Part shown: positions 36,901-47,495 of the stretch, in pieces
Numbering within the stretch: the stretch's first letter is position 1
Layout of the letters: the number at the start of each line of letters is the position of its first letter
Origin: Lingula anatina
Taxonomy: Eukaryota > Brachiopoda > Lingulata > Lingulida > Lingulidae
Direction of reading: 5' to 3'
DNA length: 64,000 bases
Assembly: GCF_001039355.2 (NCBI RefSeq)
Contig: NW_019775809.1
Coordinates: 141,191-205,190 of the forward strand
Program-made: the position numbers and the translations under genes
Notes under the pieces: model-generated
What the model was told of the DNA's origin: nothing
What the model saw: only the letters and a program-made list of their open reading frames with translations
Database searches by the model: none

Positions 36901-38543
36901 TAAGAACAAAGTATCTAAACATATCCCTTTTTAATTGTATTCGCCCATAAAGATAATCAATTAGTAATCTCTCGATCACAATGACACACGTCCCATAAAA
37001 CATATAGCAATCTTTTTTCGACAAAACATTAACATACTGTACTGGGTACATAAGGCATTACATAAAAATCAATCGCAAAAATTATAACAACTTAACTATT
37101 TTCCAACTTCCCTTTAATTTAGTAATGCTTATATTAAATACCCCCCCCCCAAAAAAAAAAAAAAAAAAACAATCTTGCTACCAACTATATCATCATCATC
37201 ATCATCAAAATTATTATTATTATTATCATTATTATTATTATTTAAAACGACCAATAATATATACAGTTTCAATGTCATCAGTCGACATTTGACAAGATTT
37301 ATCACTATCATCACTCACACATCGGCCAGCACACCAAACAGCGGACCTCCCACCAGATACCCTAACACGTTGAATATGTAGGAATTGGTCAGCTTGGAAG
37401 AGTCGTCACAAACGAGACTGAACTAAACGGAACAGAAAACAGAAGAGATGTATTTTGTATTTATTGTTGAATAAAAATTTTAATATTTTACACACACAGA
37501 GAGACACAGACACAAACACGCACACACACACACACACACTTACACACACACACACACTTACACACACATTCATAATAAACGGTGGAGTGGATAAAAGAAT
37601 TCCACAATATATGCACAGAACAAAACATAAACTACATTAAAACAAAGGAGAATGAAAGAAAGAAAGAAAGACATGGAGCCAAAGAAAAAAATACGTAGCA
37701 TACCTGCATAGGATAAGAATATGCAATATCAGTGGTATCAAACACCCATTCTGTACATTTCTCAGCTACTGTGTCATTTTGGCCGCTAGTCCTCGAGTAG
37801 TTGGCATTATGAAATACGGTGCATTCTTCGTCCGTGACATTTGACATCGTAATGTTGACCATACTTTGGTGCCATTCTCCCTGGATTTCGAACGTGTCAT
37901 TTGGAAGACCTGGTAGCTTACATCTTGAAAGTACAAATGATAAAATACCGCAGAGTCGTTCCTATATATAAACATGGTAGATCTACTAGTATGTGAATAT
38001 TCTGATATTACGATTGTGATGCTTCACATTTCTATTTAAAGAAAACATAATATGTTCAGTCTTGAACTAAAGCTTAATATTTTCACTCTTGATCTCAAAC
38101 TTCATAATTTTGTGAAATTTTAATTAACTAATTATCGATGAAAAACAACCAGCATTTAATTATCATATGTTGACAAAACGTATGTTGGATATTCTATTAA
38201 TTTTTCGGTGGATGTACCCAAAAGTGTTTTTTTTTTTTTCAGTTTTCACTGATCTTAAAATATATTTTACATTTTTGTACTTTTATGTGTATATTTGATT
38301 TTAAATTAAGTACTTTATAATATATAAAGATTTTCACTCCCGTAACAACTACCTGAAACTGGGGGTGTATTCTATGAAGACTATGGACGCCTTCACCATG
38401 CTAGCTAACATGCTCACAATCAGAAGTGACACATATATCAGTCTTTGGTACTTCCCAAATTCCCCTACCAACGTCAAAATGTCGTCAAAGTCCTTGGTGT
38501 CTTTGTCATAATTTCCCTCGTTTTTTTCTCTCTTCTCCTCCAT
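33972..38543 (-). CDS. SLC22-type organic ion transporter, copy B (539 aa, nine exons)
   Basis: Tandem paralog of SLC22-like A with the same nine-exon plan and phases. Exons: 38353-38543, 37704-37923, 37319-37422, 36600-36754, 36150-36321, 35551-35763, 35041-35264, 34625-34809, 33972-34127. Only exon 2 differs in length (220 against 232 nt), in the glycosylated loop. Visible motifs: [85 protein letters not shown], ending VEEANSFK. An upstream in-frame ATG at 38576 would add 11 residues (starting MNQLQ). I chose MEEKREKN at 38543 because it aligns with copy A. The N-terminal exon and the loop differ most between copies, and the C-terminal exons least. Expected in the plasma membrane. Substrate unknown. 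Confidence 0.9.
34510..34560. repeat. (TATAT)n pentanucleotide microsatellite
   Basis: A run of TTATATTATATTATATTATA type in intron 8 of SLC22-like B, about 65 bp upstream (in + coordinates) of exon 34625-34809. Confidence 0.85.
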
Positions 38544-39237
38544 GTGCTGATTTTTCATATTTTGAAGCTGATTCACTCAAGACGAGAAACTGAAAAAATA
38601 AAAATGAATAGAAATGGAGGAAGGTGCATTTCATTATCACAAATTAACCATTGGTTAACCATTGTAGGACAGAGAAATTCCTTAATTCTGCGACACCAAC
38701 AACAATTGTTTTGTTATAAGTTTTGTCCAGTGTCCTTTGACATTAGTGCTATCGTGTAATTTTCTGTGTCCTTGTTCGCAACCTTTATTTATATATTTAT
38801 TTATTTACGTGATCTACTACCGTATTACATATCCCTTTATCAGCACTATGCATGCTAGTCATCTAGTCGTATTTAACGTAAAATAAGTTGTTTAAAGTTA
38901 TTACTATAGGCCCCTGTTTGTTTAGACAACAGTCCAGGGGGGGGGGGGTAGAGCTTCCACCAGTCCAGGACAGGAGATAGGGTGATCAGTTAGATTACGT
39001 ATCAAAACTGAGAATAATATAAATATGAACAACTCTGATACTGGAACTTACATTTAGCAACTGACTGACGTTGCGGTCTGAAACTGAGACATTTCACTAG
39101 GAAAATGACCTGGATGGACTAGTCACCTGATTTATTGTCATACGGCTAGGAACAGTCTCCATTCTATATGTATAATTATCAGGTTAAACCTGAGGCCTCC
39201 TTTCTTGTTCAGTGTTTGGTTTTCCACCCATTCCCGT

Positions 39238-39238
<1 letters not shown>

Positions 39239-39307
<69 letters not shown>
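39239..39307. repeat. (TA)n microsatellite, about 69 bp
   Basis: Uninterrupted TA dinucleotides. Open frames of alternating Ile-Tyr across it are artefacts. Confidence 0.95.
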
Positions 39308-39310
<3 letters not shown>

Positions 39311-39330
39311 ACCAGGTGACCAGTCCATTC

Positions 39331-39482
39331 AGGGCCCCGTAACTCGAAACGATCGCGCGTTGCGACCGAGCACAAGCGTCTCGAATCCATAACTCGCCCA
39401 TACTCGCCCCATATAATGCACTGTAACGTCTATGTGATATCGCTATTCGCAATGCGCGATGCTTTCGACTTTCGGGGCCCAG
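39331..39482. mobile_element. MITE with GGGCCCCGTAACTCGAAA ends, copy 1
   Basis: The left AGGGCCCCGTAACTCGAAAC is mirrored by CTTTCGACTTTCGGGGCCCA at the right. Inside are TGGGCGAGT-type and GATATCGCTATTCGCAAT motifs. About 150 bp. Confidence 0.72.
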
Positions 39483-39549
39483 GTCATTTACCTAGTGGAA
39501 AGTCTCAGGTTGAGATCGCAACGTCGGTCAGTTGTCGGTCAGTAAGACC

Positions 39550-39730
39550 GCATTTCCATACCTACATCGATCTAATAGGATCGGCCCATTTCCGAGGGGT
39601 TTCTCGCGAAATTGCTTTCAGCTTAAACGGCTTGGATGTCTGGCACGCCCACTGAAGCTGAGAACCGATAGTCAATTATCCCCTTACAGCTTCAGTAGGT
39701 GTGCCAGACATCAGAGCCGCTTAAGAAATT
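39550..39730. mobile_element. AGATCGATCTA-family MITE, subfamily B, right end truncated
   Basis: It begins with TTTCCATACCTACATCGATC and carries the B core (TTAAACGGCTTGGATGTCTG, CAGCTTCAGTAGGTGTGCCA, GACATCAGAGCCGCTTAA). It then stops abruptly at about 39725 where the AGCTGAAAGCAATTTAGCG part should follow. Confidence 0.65.
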
Positions 39731-40056
39731 ATTTAATTTAAGAAGAAATGGTATATAATGTATTCTTTTCAAGTGCAGCGACAGGTCGAACAATGCTTTA
39801 AACTTTTAGAAAATTGTCTTTCTTTAACTCAAGGAAAACTAGATATATCGAAACAGTCCCAAAATAATCCGGATCGGAAACTTAAACCGTGGATCTGAAT
39901 AATTTACTCGGAAGTTTCTGTTGAGTGGTACGTATACAGCTACTCACCTTCTTGGGCAACGGTCCACGGCTATAAAATAGGATCGAGACTGAATGAGTGA
40001 GACACCCTTAATGTTCGTTTTCATGTATCAGGTACCTATATAAGATATCTAACAGA

Positions 40057-40323
40057 CAGAGGGCCCATTCCCATAGACACCATCGGTCTTAATAGATCGA
40101 TCCAACTCTGCGGAGTCTTTCGCCGAGCGCAATCAGTTTAAACTGATTGACACGCATCCTCTTGGTTCCATCGGAAGTCCGTAAACTCATCAACAATGCC
40201 GTATTTTACTCAACGCCAGGAGGAGGCGTGTTAATCTGTTATATTGATTGCATTCAGCGAGAGTCCCTGCGGAGTTGGATCGACCTACGTAAACCGATGG
40301 TGCCTATGGGAATGAGCCCAGAG
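40057..40323. mobile_element. AGATCGATCTA-family MITE, subfamily C
   Basis: About 267 bp. Ends GGGCCCATTCCCATAGACAC and GTGCCTATGGGAATGAGCCC. Inner pairs are GATCGATCCAACTCTGCGGA / GCGGAGTTGGATCGACC, and AGGAGGCGTGTTAATCTG. The same plan as the copy at 26058-26322. Confidence 0.75.
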
Positions 40324-40383
40324 ACCATGGCCAAAAAACACAAAAGTATCTAAGCGTACTGAGGGCGAAAATGATACATCTAG

Positions 40384-40502
40384 GCCTTTTGCAGCTATAG
40401 ATGACTAGATGTTGACTTTTGTTTACTGAAGAACTTGCTGTCCACCATTCTTTTGTTTACTGGAGAGCAAACTCTTCTAGTCATCAAGCTGCAAAAGGCC
40501 TA
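40384..40502. mobile_element. Small hairpin element (AGGCCTTTTGCAGCT ends)
   Basis: AGGCCTTTTGCAGCTATAGA followed by TGACTAG at the left is mirrored by CTAGTCATCAAGCTGCAAAA and GGCCT at the right. About 119 bp with a loop containing CTTTTGTTTACTG twice. Confidence 0.65.
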
Positions 40503-41139
40503 AAGATTAACAGAAAGATTGGGAACGCAGCTTATCTTTTTTTATCATGTACAATCAGCAGGGACGTTTTTTGATAATGAATAATCAACAGAGGACGGTT
40601 CCCATGACCTGACAAAATCTATAGTTTATTGAATTATTACTCGATACACTTGTTTGTTGCCCTTTGTAAATAGCATTCGGGTTAGGACTGTGGGAAGTTT
40701 TAATTCAGGTCGGAGAGGGCTAAACAAAAGGGAGCATTATATCTGCTGCTTTCCAACTCCACGGCGGCGCTCGCTGATTGCAATTAGACTAACAAACTAT
40801 AACGCTCCTTAATTCTCTTGGCGCTGAGTTAATTTCAAAGGAGCTGTTATATGACTACGGTAGGAACATGAGTAGGGGTGTCGGTCTTTTAATCTTATTG
40901 CATACAGCGAAAGTCCACCGTGGAGTTTGTGCGCATGCACAGTAGCTTTTGCTGCCAAAGTCATTGTAAATGGAGCTTTATTAGTCAGCTGATAAACTGA
41001 ACACTATAGTAGCCTACACGTACAGTCGAACATGCCTCGGTGCAATGATATTAAAATGCAACGGCAAGTCCAAGTACATGTATCTGAATATTTGGGAGAG
41101 TACAAGGCTGAAAAAAGTTTTTTTTTTTCAAGAATCATT

Positions 41140-41557
41140 AATGGCAGACGAAGACATGTTATGTTTTCACCCCTGTTTGTCTGTCTGTCTGTTTGTCATC
41201 AACATAACTCAAAAAGTTATGGATGAATTTCGATGGAATTTTCAGGGTAGGTCAGAAATGGGTTAACTTAGAAGTGATTAGTTTTTGGTGGTGATCTGGA
41301 TCAATTATCAATCAATAATCAAAAATAAAAAACCAAGTTATGGACCGATTTTGATGAAATTTTCAGGAACTGTCAGAAGTGGGGCAAGGAACAGATGATT
41401 AGTTTTTGGTGGTGGTCCGGTCCAGATCATTAATGAACGATCAAAAATAAAAAATAAATAAATCATTGTAGAATGAAAATTTAGGGGTGAAACGGCATTT
41501 GGTAGTGACTTTGCTGCCTTTGCGGAGATCTGCGCTCTCGGAGTGCTTTTCTAGTTT
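41140..41557. mobile_element. Dispersed repeat with CTCCGCCAAGG-type ends (copy 2, inverted)
   Basis: Inverted relative to the copy at 25550. It contains (TGTC)n, GGATGAATTTCGATGG, GATTTTGATGAAATTTTCAG and ends TGCGCTCTCGGAGTGCTTTT. An inner segment (TTTTCAGG ... TTTTTGGTGGTG) is duplicated, which makes it longer than copy 1. Confidence 0.6.
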
Positions 41558-41871
41558 TAAAATGTATTGCAATGAGTACACGCATATAGGCCTACTAGGC
41601 CTAATATTTAAGTGTCATCTTAGCTCGGTGTTTGCTTAGGATGGAAAGACGTCCACAAGGGTGGAAAGCTGTATCGTAAAAAAAAGCCAAATATTAAGGA
41701 ATGTGTATCATTTGAGGACAAAAAGTCGAGATTTCCCATTATAGTTAAAAGTCGGTTTATGGAAGCAGTTGTTACTTACGTCTACTTGTTTATGACTGTC
41801 AGGCTTGGGTAAGCAATAGCGCTTAGCATGTAGAGGTCACTTACAGTTCATTTAAATGGCACTTCGTCAGT

Positions 41872-42034
41872 CCAGGGTCCCGTAACTCGAAAGCTTCGCG
41901 TATTGCGAATAGCGATATCACATAGAGGCTATATAATATAATAGGGCCTATATGGGACGAGTATGGGCGAGTTATGGAATCGAGACGCTTGCGCTCGCGA
42001 TCGGTCGCAATGCTTTCGAGTTACGGGGCCCAGG
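41872..42034. mobile_element. MITE with GGGCCCCGTAACTCGAAA ends, copy 2 (inverted)
   Basis: CCAGGGTCCCGTAACTCGAA at the left and TTCGAGTTACGGGGCCCAGG at the right. Inner motifs ATTGCGAATAGCGATATC and ACGAGTATGGGCGAGTTATG are in reverse order compared with copy 1 at 39331-39482. Confidence 0.72.
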
Positions 42035-42186
42035 ACACCACACCTACACAGCATATTCCAGGGTAGTTCGTACAACAGTCTTGAATATATTCTGTATATG
42101 GAGTGAGAAACCCACTCCCTTCAAAAAATGTATACAGAAAGATGAAAATTCTCTGGTTCGCTGTGTAAATGTGATTTCCAAATTCA

Positions 42187-42224
<38 letters not shown>

Positions 42225-43375
42225 CAAGTGAAAATTTGGGTAAGTTTTTAATTTCCAGTGATCGAAAAAGGGTCATCGATCACTTTACGCCCCGCATTAG
42301 TAGGCCTACTCCTATCGTTTAACTTCCCCTAACAAAATTATCATGTAACCCGCTTTGATACGCCCTCGCGCCGTAACTCTCCCTAATCTGTGTTTGAATG
42401 ACGCTTTGAAAATTTTATCACTCTTTGGTCCCGGTATTTACAAGCACAGTAAGGTTCTTGAAACATATATTATGTTTTAGAACGCACACACAAAATGAGC
42501 TAATTCAACGGTTCAAGGTCTCCTTGTTTGGTGCCTCTTGGGAGTAAATCTTGTAGCTCTTTTGCGATAGAAGTACGAAAAGTAAAGCATTGCGTAAACA
42601 CAACAACAATAGGTGACTGACGAAGCAGGAAGGGTGAAACGTTGTCCTAAAGGTAGGTTATCTTTTAGACGATTAAACATAGATCTTATATATATTTTTT
42701 TCAAGGGCAATCACAGTGCTTAAAACATAGACCATAAGCAAAACTTTGCAAGTCGACACTTGACAATCGCTTAGCGTCACACTCACAGGACCAATTTGGA
42801 CCCATTGGCGGTGTGACTGAAATGCGCAATACACCGCAATACAGCGCATGGGTATGGTGTTAAATTGGAGTCCTCATATATCCATCTCCTGCACAAGACC
42901 ATCGTAGTTTGCCAGTAGGCCAAAAAGTGTATATTAGTATCCTTCTAACAAGCTACTGCATATACTTAGACATATTCGTAATACATATACCTAAAGGTAT
43001 ATATACATTTGTACCAGTACGGTATAGAATATGGCGTTGGATTATTAAATTTAATACTATTTCAACACGTACATGTACATGTGTGTGCTTCTCATTCCAG
43101 CAGCTCAGCGCATCTTTCCGTTCAGTAGAGCCAGAAATCTGAACGTTGCAAGTTCCCCAGCAGACAAAATCAACAAGTATGAAGTGATACTTTGATCACA
43201 AATGTCCGTCACCCACAAGATTTGAAAACTACTGTAGAAGGATAAAGAGTTGGAGATAAACCTAAACAGTTCCACACACAACACATTACTACAGTATAAA
43301 TCAACATTATATTTGAAAAAAGGAGGTTGCGCAGTTAGCCTTGTTTGTCAGTGATACTGAGAAGAAGCTTGAAGG

Positions 43376-44695
43376 ATGTGCAGTGGTCGTATAGCTCTGG
43401 GCTATGTGGCCTGGGTCCTGCTGGGGTTTATGACTGGACTGCACTGGCTGGTCTTTATACCAGGTAAACAACAACAGCTACAACAACAATAATGATAATA
43501 ATAATAATAATAATAATAATATGATAATAGGAAACGGTGTATGATGATGTGGATAGTATTTATAATGATATATAACACTGGGGGTATGGTGTTAAAATAA
43601 TAATAATAATAATAAAAAAAACAATAATAATAATATGATGATGATGATATTGGTTTGTATACCAGTTAAAGTACTGAGAATAGTTAAAGCTGATCATGGA
43701 GTTATAATAATTAAAGGACAGGTGATTGCTGATGTAACATACATGTTTTATCTCTGAAGAACATTACAGCATCACATGTGAATACATATTCACATATTCA
43801 GTTTTATGCTTTATAATAAAATAAGTAAAATACAAGTGTATGAAATAGTACACCTGATATATTGTAATCTTGATCATTTCAGGCCTATGTCTCAACCCTT
43901 ACAGAAGCTATGGCATGTTCAGTTTGTGTGCCATCTTATCACACATGATAGCTTATTGGGTTGCTAATGTGGCATTTTGGGTCTTTAGACAAACTATGCT
44001 GCCTTGGTAAGTTATATTTATGTATAAAATTTAGTTTTACAAATATTCCTTTTTTTAATCACTCACATCACTAGAATTTTCAGAAATTTAAGTTTATACT
44101 AAAAAAATAGTGCAAAATATATTTAAAAAGTTTTGATTCAGTTTAAAATCTCTATAGTGAAAAAAACGTCAATATTTTTTCTTTGATATGTTTTTTCTTT
44201 GAAATGTTGATTTAAAAAAAATTGAAAAGTTAGTTTAGTTCATGTCATAAAGTGAAAGTCTGATATCAGTTTTTGAGAGTGATAAATCTTGAAAGAGGAA
44301 AAGATAATGAAAAGTGAGATTTTAGACATTTTAAACTTCATACTGTATCTGTGTCCAATCAGGTATATTCCCTGCAGTGGAGGAGAGGATATGTCACCAG
44401 CCTGTTTGTTTAATGAGCAAGAAACCAGGTGAGTAGTTATATAGTAGACCATATTCTCCCACCCTCATCCCCACCCCACCTCCAGCTTTGCAGATACCCC
44501 CATCTACAACTTCTCCCTCACCAAAATGGTTACGGTAAATCAAAAACAGCAATCTTTCATTTCCAGTGCCTTACATATTAAGATATAACTGTCCTTGTCT
44601 AGTATTTGTATAAGCTGGGGAAATCAAGACAATATATTTAATATTTTTACCTTTGCGCCCTAATCCTAACCAGGGTGGTAGACAGTGGGAAAAAG

Positions 44696-44726
<31 letters not shown>

Positions 44727-44751
44727 GGTTAACTTTCATTCTTCATTTTTC

Positions 44752-44810
<59 letters not shown>

Positions 44811-44983
44811 TTGTTCTGTAGGTTAATTATACTGAAAGTTAATATGTACTTTTCAGAGAATCCCTTTTTTATCACATCTGTACATTTTCACCAGCTCAGT
44901 CTGGTGCAGAAAGTATGATAAAAGCATTATGTTGTTTGTGAGGTTGATTTTCTTGTTTTTTTAAAACCTTTTTTACAATATAT

Positions 44984-45026
<43 letters not shown>

Positions 45027-45055
45027 ATTTAAGATTATGATTGAATATCTCTCTG

Positions 45056-45100
<45 letters not shown>

Positions 45101-45320
45101 TTAGAACTTTTCAATGTATGTTAATATATGTTCCAGGTACACAGCTTTCTATGTGATCCACCTAATCCTCCTGTTATTCATGTTGATCAAGTGGATCGTG
45201 GATGGTTTGTTGCTGTGGTACTGGATAAGACGAAGCGACCAGAAAGCTGCTGCGCAAGACGGTCACCATGGGATAAAGTTGCCGCAGTCGGAGTATGGGA
45301 GTGATGTACAAAGGAAGTGA
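43376..45320 (+). CDS. Small multi-pass membrane protein, possibly TM2-related (153 aa, four exons)
   Basis: Exons 43376-43463, 43883-44006, 44363-44428, 45137-45320. GT-AG borders and phases agree, and the stop is at 45318-45320. The start ATG opens MCSGRIALGYVAWVLLGFMT. Hydrophobic stretches are at about residues 6-28, 42-68 and 98-125. A loop between the last two has two Cys (CSGGEDMSPAC). The C-terminal tail is polar and cytoplasm-like (RRSDQKAAAQDGHHG). The first stretch (AWVLLGFMTGLHWLVFIPG) recalls the start of TM2 domains, and KWIVDGLLLW recalls their end, but the spacing is much larger than in that family. The relation is therefore only a suggestion. AATAAA at about 45649 fits a polyadenylation signal ~330 bp past the stop. 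Introns carry (AAT)n, (TTTA)n, (GA)n and (ATT)n tracts. Function unknown. Confidence 0.72.
44750..45101. repeat. Microsatellite cluster in intron 3 of the TM2-like gene
   Basis: (TTTA)n at 44750-44812, (GA)n at 44989-45021 and (ATT)n at 45058-45101. The last ends about 35 bp before the exon 4 acceptor. Confidence 0.9.
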
Positions 45321-46195
45321 TGTACAAAGGAATCCAGTAACTGTGAAGTGCCATTGGAACAGTACCATAAAAGAACGTCATTCCCTTAAAATTTATAATC
45401 CAGAGATAACAGTGTGTCCAATAGGGGTAGTTATCTATATTTTTTGACTTAGACGGATTTTATAGAAGAGCTTTAAAAACTGATAAGATTCTCAGAATAT
45501 TTTCTTTAAAATTTTAATGTTTATACTTTTATCGATTTGTTATATACTGCGTATATATGTATAATTGATATTTATGATACAAAGGAATTCCGTATTACAC
45601 TGTAGATGTGACTTTTATTATTTTTTCCTTTCTCTTGACTTCTTGTAAAATAAACAAATAATAAAACATGTTCAGTGTTTTTTATTTATTTTGTAATCAA
45701 TACATTATCGTAAACATGAAAATTTCACTTTCTTCTTTTTCATTTATTCAAATTACACATGCACAGACAAACGGCACCTCTAACATTTAATTGATTATAA
45801 TAATATATGAAATAATACATTAATTAATTCATACTAAAGAGGGTTTAATTAAGCACATCGGTAAAACGGGGCAACCTCCAAAAGATGCCATTTTCCACAA
45901 TTTACAAATGTCCCGGGAAAATCCGTAATTAGTTTTTATAATTTATATTCGCTAACTCTGTGTGTTTGCCTCCCCCCCCCCCCAAACCCAGTTAGAAATT
46001 AAAATGTAACTGAAAAAGAAAAGAAAGAAGTAAAAAAAAAACGTTTGACGCTAAAATTTAGCTGCTGTCTTCGTTGAACGCCATGTGTTCAAAAAGGAGA
46101 TGAATTGCTTTCATCGACCCTGTTTACAGAAAGTCGACGCTCCTTACCCAACATCAATTTTTTTCTGGTCTTAGACAAAAAACTTACCACTAATA

Positions 46196-47143
46196 AGACC
46201 CCATTCCCAGACCTAGATCGATCTAACAGGATCGACCCATCTCCGATGGGTTTCTCACAAAATTGCATTAAGCGGCTCTGGTGTCTGGGACGCCTACTGA
46301 AGCTGCTAGGAGGTAATTAACAATCGTTTAAGGACATTGTAACCCTTTATTATCATCCAGATACCGAAAATGAGTTCTTTCCTACATCTATATATTCAAT
46401 GATACATATATCTTTGTGCTGCTTTAAAAACAACAGAAAAACCCTCAAAAATATAAAATATCGGCGTTTATATTTTTCGTTGCAATGTATAAGCATAGGC
46501 AACTCAAAGCTTTAATCGTTAATTTAACACATTTCTATTTTTAGGTGAGATAGCAATCGATATGGGGTTTAAATTCAACTCCGAACAAGATTTTATCACG
46601 AGAATTGGCAGAGTTGACCAGTAGTGTATAGGCTACAATTCCGTGCAGTCATTTTGGCTTAAATGTTTTTTGTTCTGGAGTTATGAGTCCCTAATTATAG
46701 ATTTTCATTAAACAAAGGCATTATTTTGCTTTATTAACGGAAAAAATCGGAACTAAGACTTTAAAAAATAATCGCTGGCAGGGTTTTGGAGTACTAAATG
46801 GTGTCATTAAATCGGCGTTGAACCGTTGACCGTTGGTGCTTCGAAAAATTTGATAAACCGTTTTTTTCAGTTTTTACCCCAAAATCGCAATTATGGCGTC
46901 ACCCGAAAGATGACATGTGTAAATATTAATTAATTTAGTCACTGAACACTGAAGATTTATTTATTACCCAAGAGAAAGTATGTAGGGCAGTAAATAATGA
47001 GTTTTGGGCGAAAAATGACAATATCCTCAGCAGCTTCAGTAGGTGTGCCAGACATCAGAGCCGCTAAAGCTGAATGTAATATAGCGAGAAACCCCTCGGA
47101 GATGGGTAGATCCCAATAAATCGATCTAGGTATGGGAAAGGGG
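46196..47143. mobile_element. AGATCGATCTA-family MITE, subfamily B, split by an insertion
   Basis: The left half, 46196-46330, runs from GACCCCATTCCCAGACCTAG to GGAGGTAATTAACAATCGTT. The right half, 47028-47143, runs from GCAGCTTCAGTAGGTGTGCC to GGTATGGGAAAGGGGTC. Together they give the subfamily B sequence seen intact at 29749-30005, with the break at GTTTA / GCAGC. Confidence 0.75.
46331..47027. mobile_element. 697-bp nested element with AGGAYATTGT inverted ends
   Basis: Starts AGGACATTGTAACCC and ends GACAATATCCT, so the 10-bp ends are inverted copies with one mismatch. The left flank is TA and the right flank CA, compatible with a duplicated TA target in which one base has changed. No long open frame, so non-autonomous. 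A TA target would suit a Tc1/mariner-type origin. This is inferred. Confidence 0.6.
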
Positions 47144-47395
47144 TCTAAGACGCTGGCTCCATACATCTTAGGCCACATTTACAATAATTGACGTTGTTGT
47201 TTGTGATCTGGGGATGCCTGTTTGTGATTTCAAACGCCGAATTAACGACTTAAACCGCGCTTTAAATGCGCGAACGTGAAATTTGATTGTTGCATTCACC
47301 GCGTAATAGATACCGAACGACTTGGCCAGCTACCAGTACATTGGGTACGTCCTTTATTTGCTACTTGATATGTATTTATCGTTATCATATGGGAC

Positions 47396-47495
47396 AAATG
47401 TCAAAAGCGTTTCCATTAATAGGTCCACCGCTTCGCAACACACAAAGTCAGTCCGCTTAAATACATTACTCCAGACAAACTTGAGTGTAATCACT
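47396..47495 (+). promoter_or_regulatory. Conserved 5' flank of sulfotransferase copies 1 and 2
   Basis: The 100 bp before the copy 1 ATG match 53815-53920 before copy 2 (AATAGGTC, CTTCGCAACACACAAA, TTAAATACATTACTCCAGAC, AAACTTGAGTGTAATCACT). Part of it (TTAATAGGTCAA, CTTCACGACGCA) is still visible before copy 3 at 59457-59485. It may contain 5' UTR and promoter. No TATA box or start site can be named with confidence. Confidence 0.4.

Larger units (their letters stand above)
38577..43375. other. Strand-switch intergenic region, transposon-rich
   Basis: Lies between the divergent SLC22-like B (minus) and the TM2-like gene (plus). It contains a (TA)n tract at 39239-39307, two inverted copies of a GGGCCCCGTAACTCG element, subfamily B and C MITEs, a small hairpin at 40384-40502, a degenerate C-type element at about 40740-40970, a CTCCGCCAAGG-type repeat at 41140-41557 and a (CT)n tract at 42190-42221. 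I see no protein-coding exon. A shared promoter is not evident, as the two starts are 4.8 kb apart. Confidence 0.6.
45321..47495. other. Intergenic region between the TM2-like gene and sulfotransferase 1
   Basis: Holds the 3' flank of the TM2-like gene, then a split subfamily B MITE (46196-46330 and 47028-47143) with a 697-bp insertion. The last ~100 bp before the sulfotransferase start are conserved in copy 2. No other gene is seen. Confidence 0.6.

Noticed and set aside
39184-39452. Open frames rich in Ile-Tyr
   Set aside because: Translation of the (TA)n microsatellite.
47322-47495. N-terminal extension of sulfotransferase 1 from an upstream ATG
   Set aside because: It would add 58 residues that are not conserved in frame in the other two copies. 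All three share the start MPGFQD.
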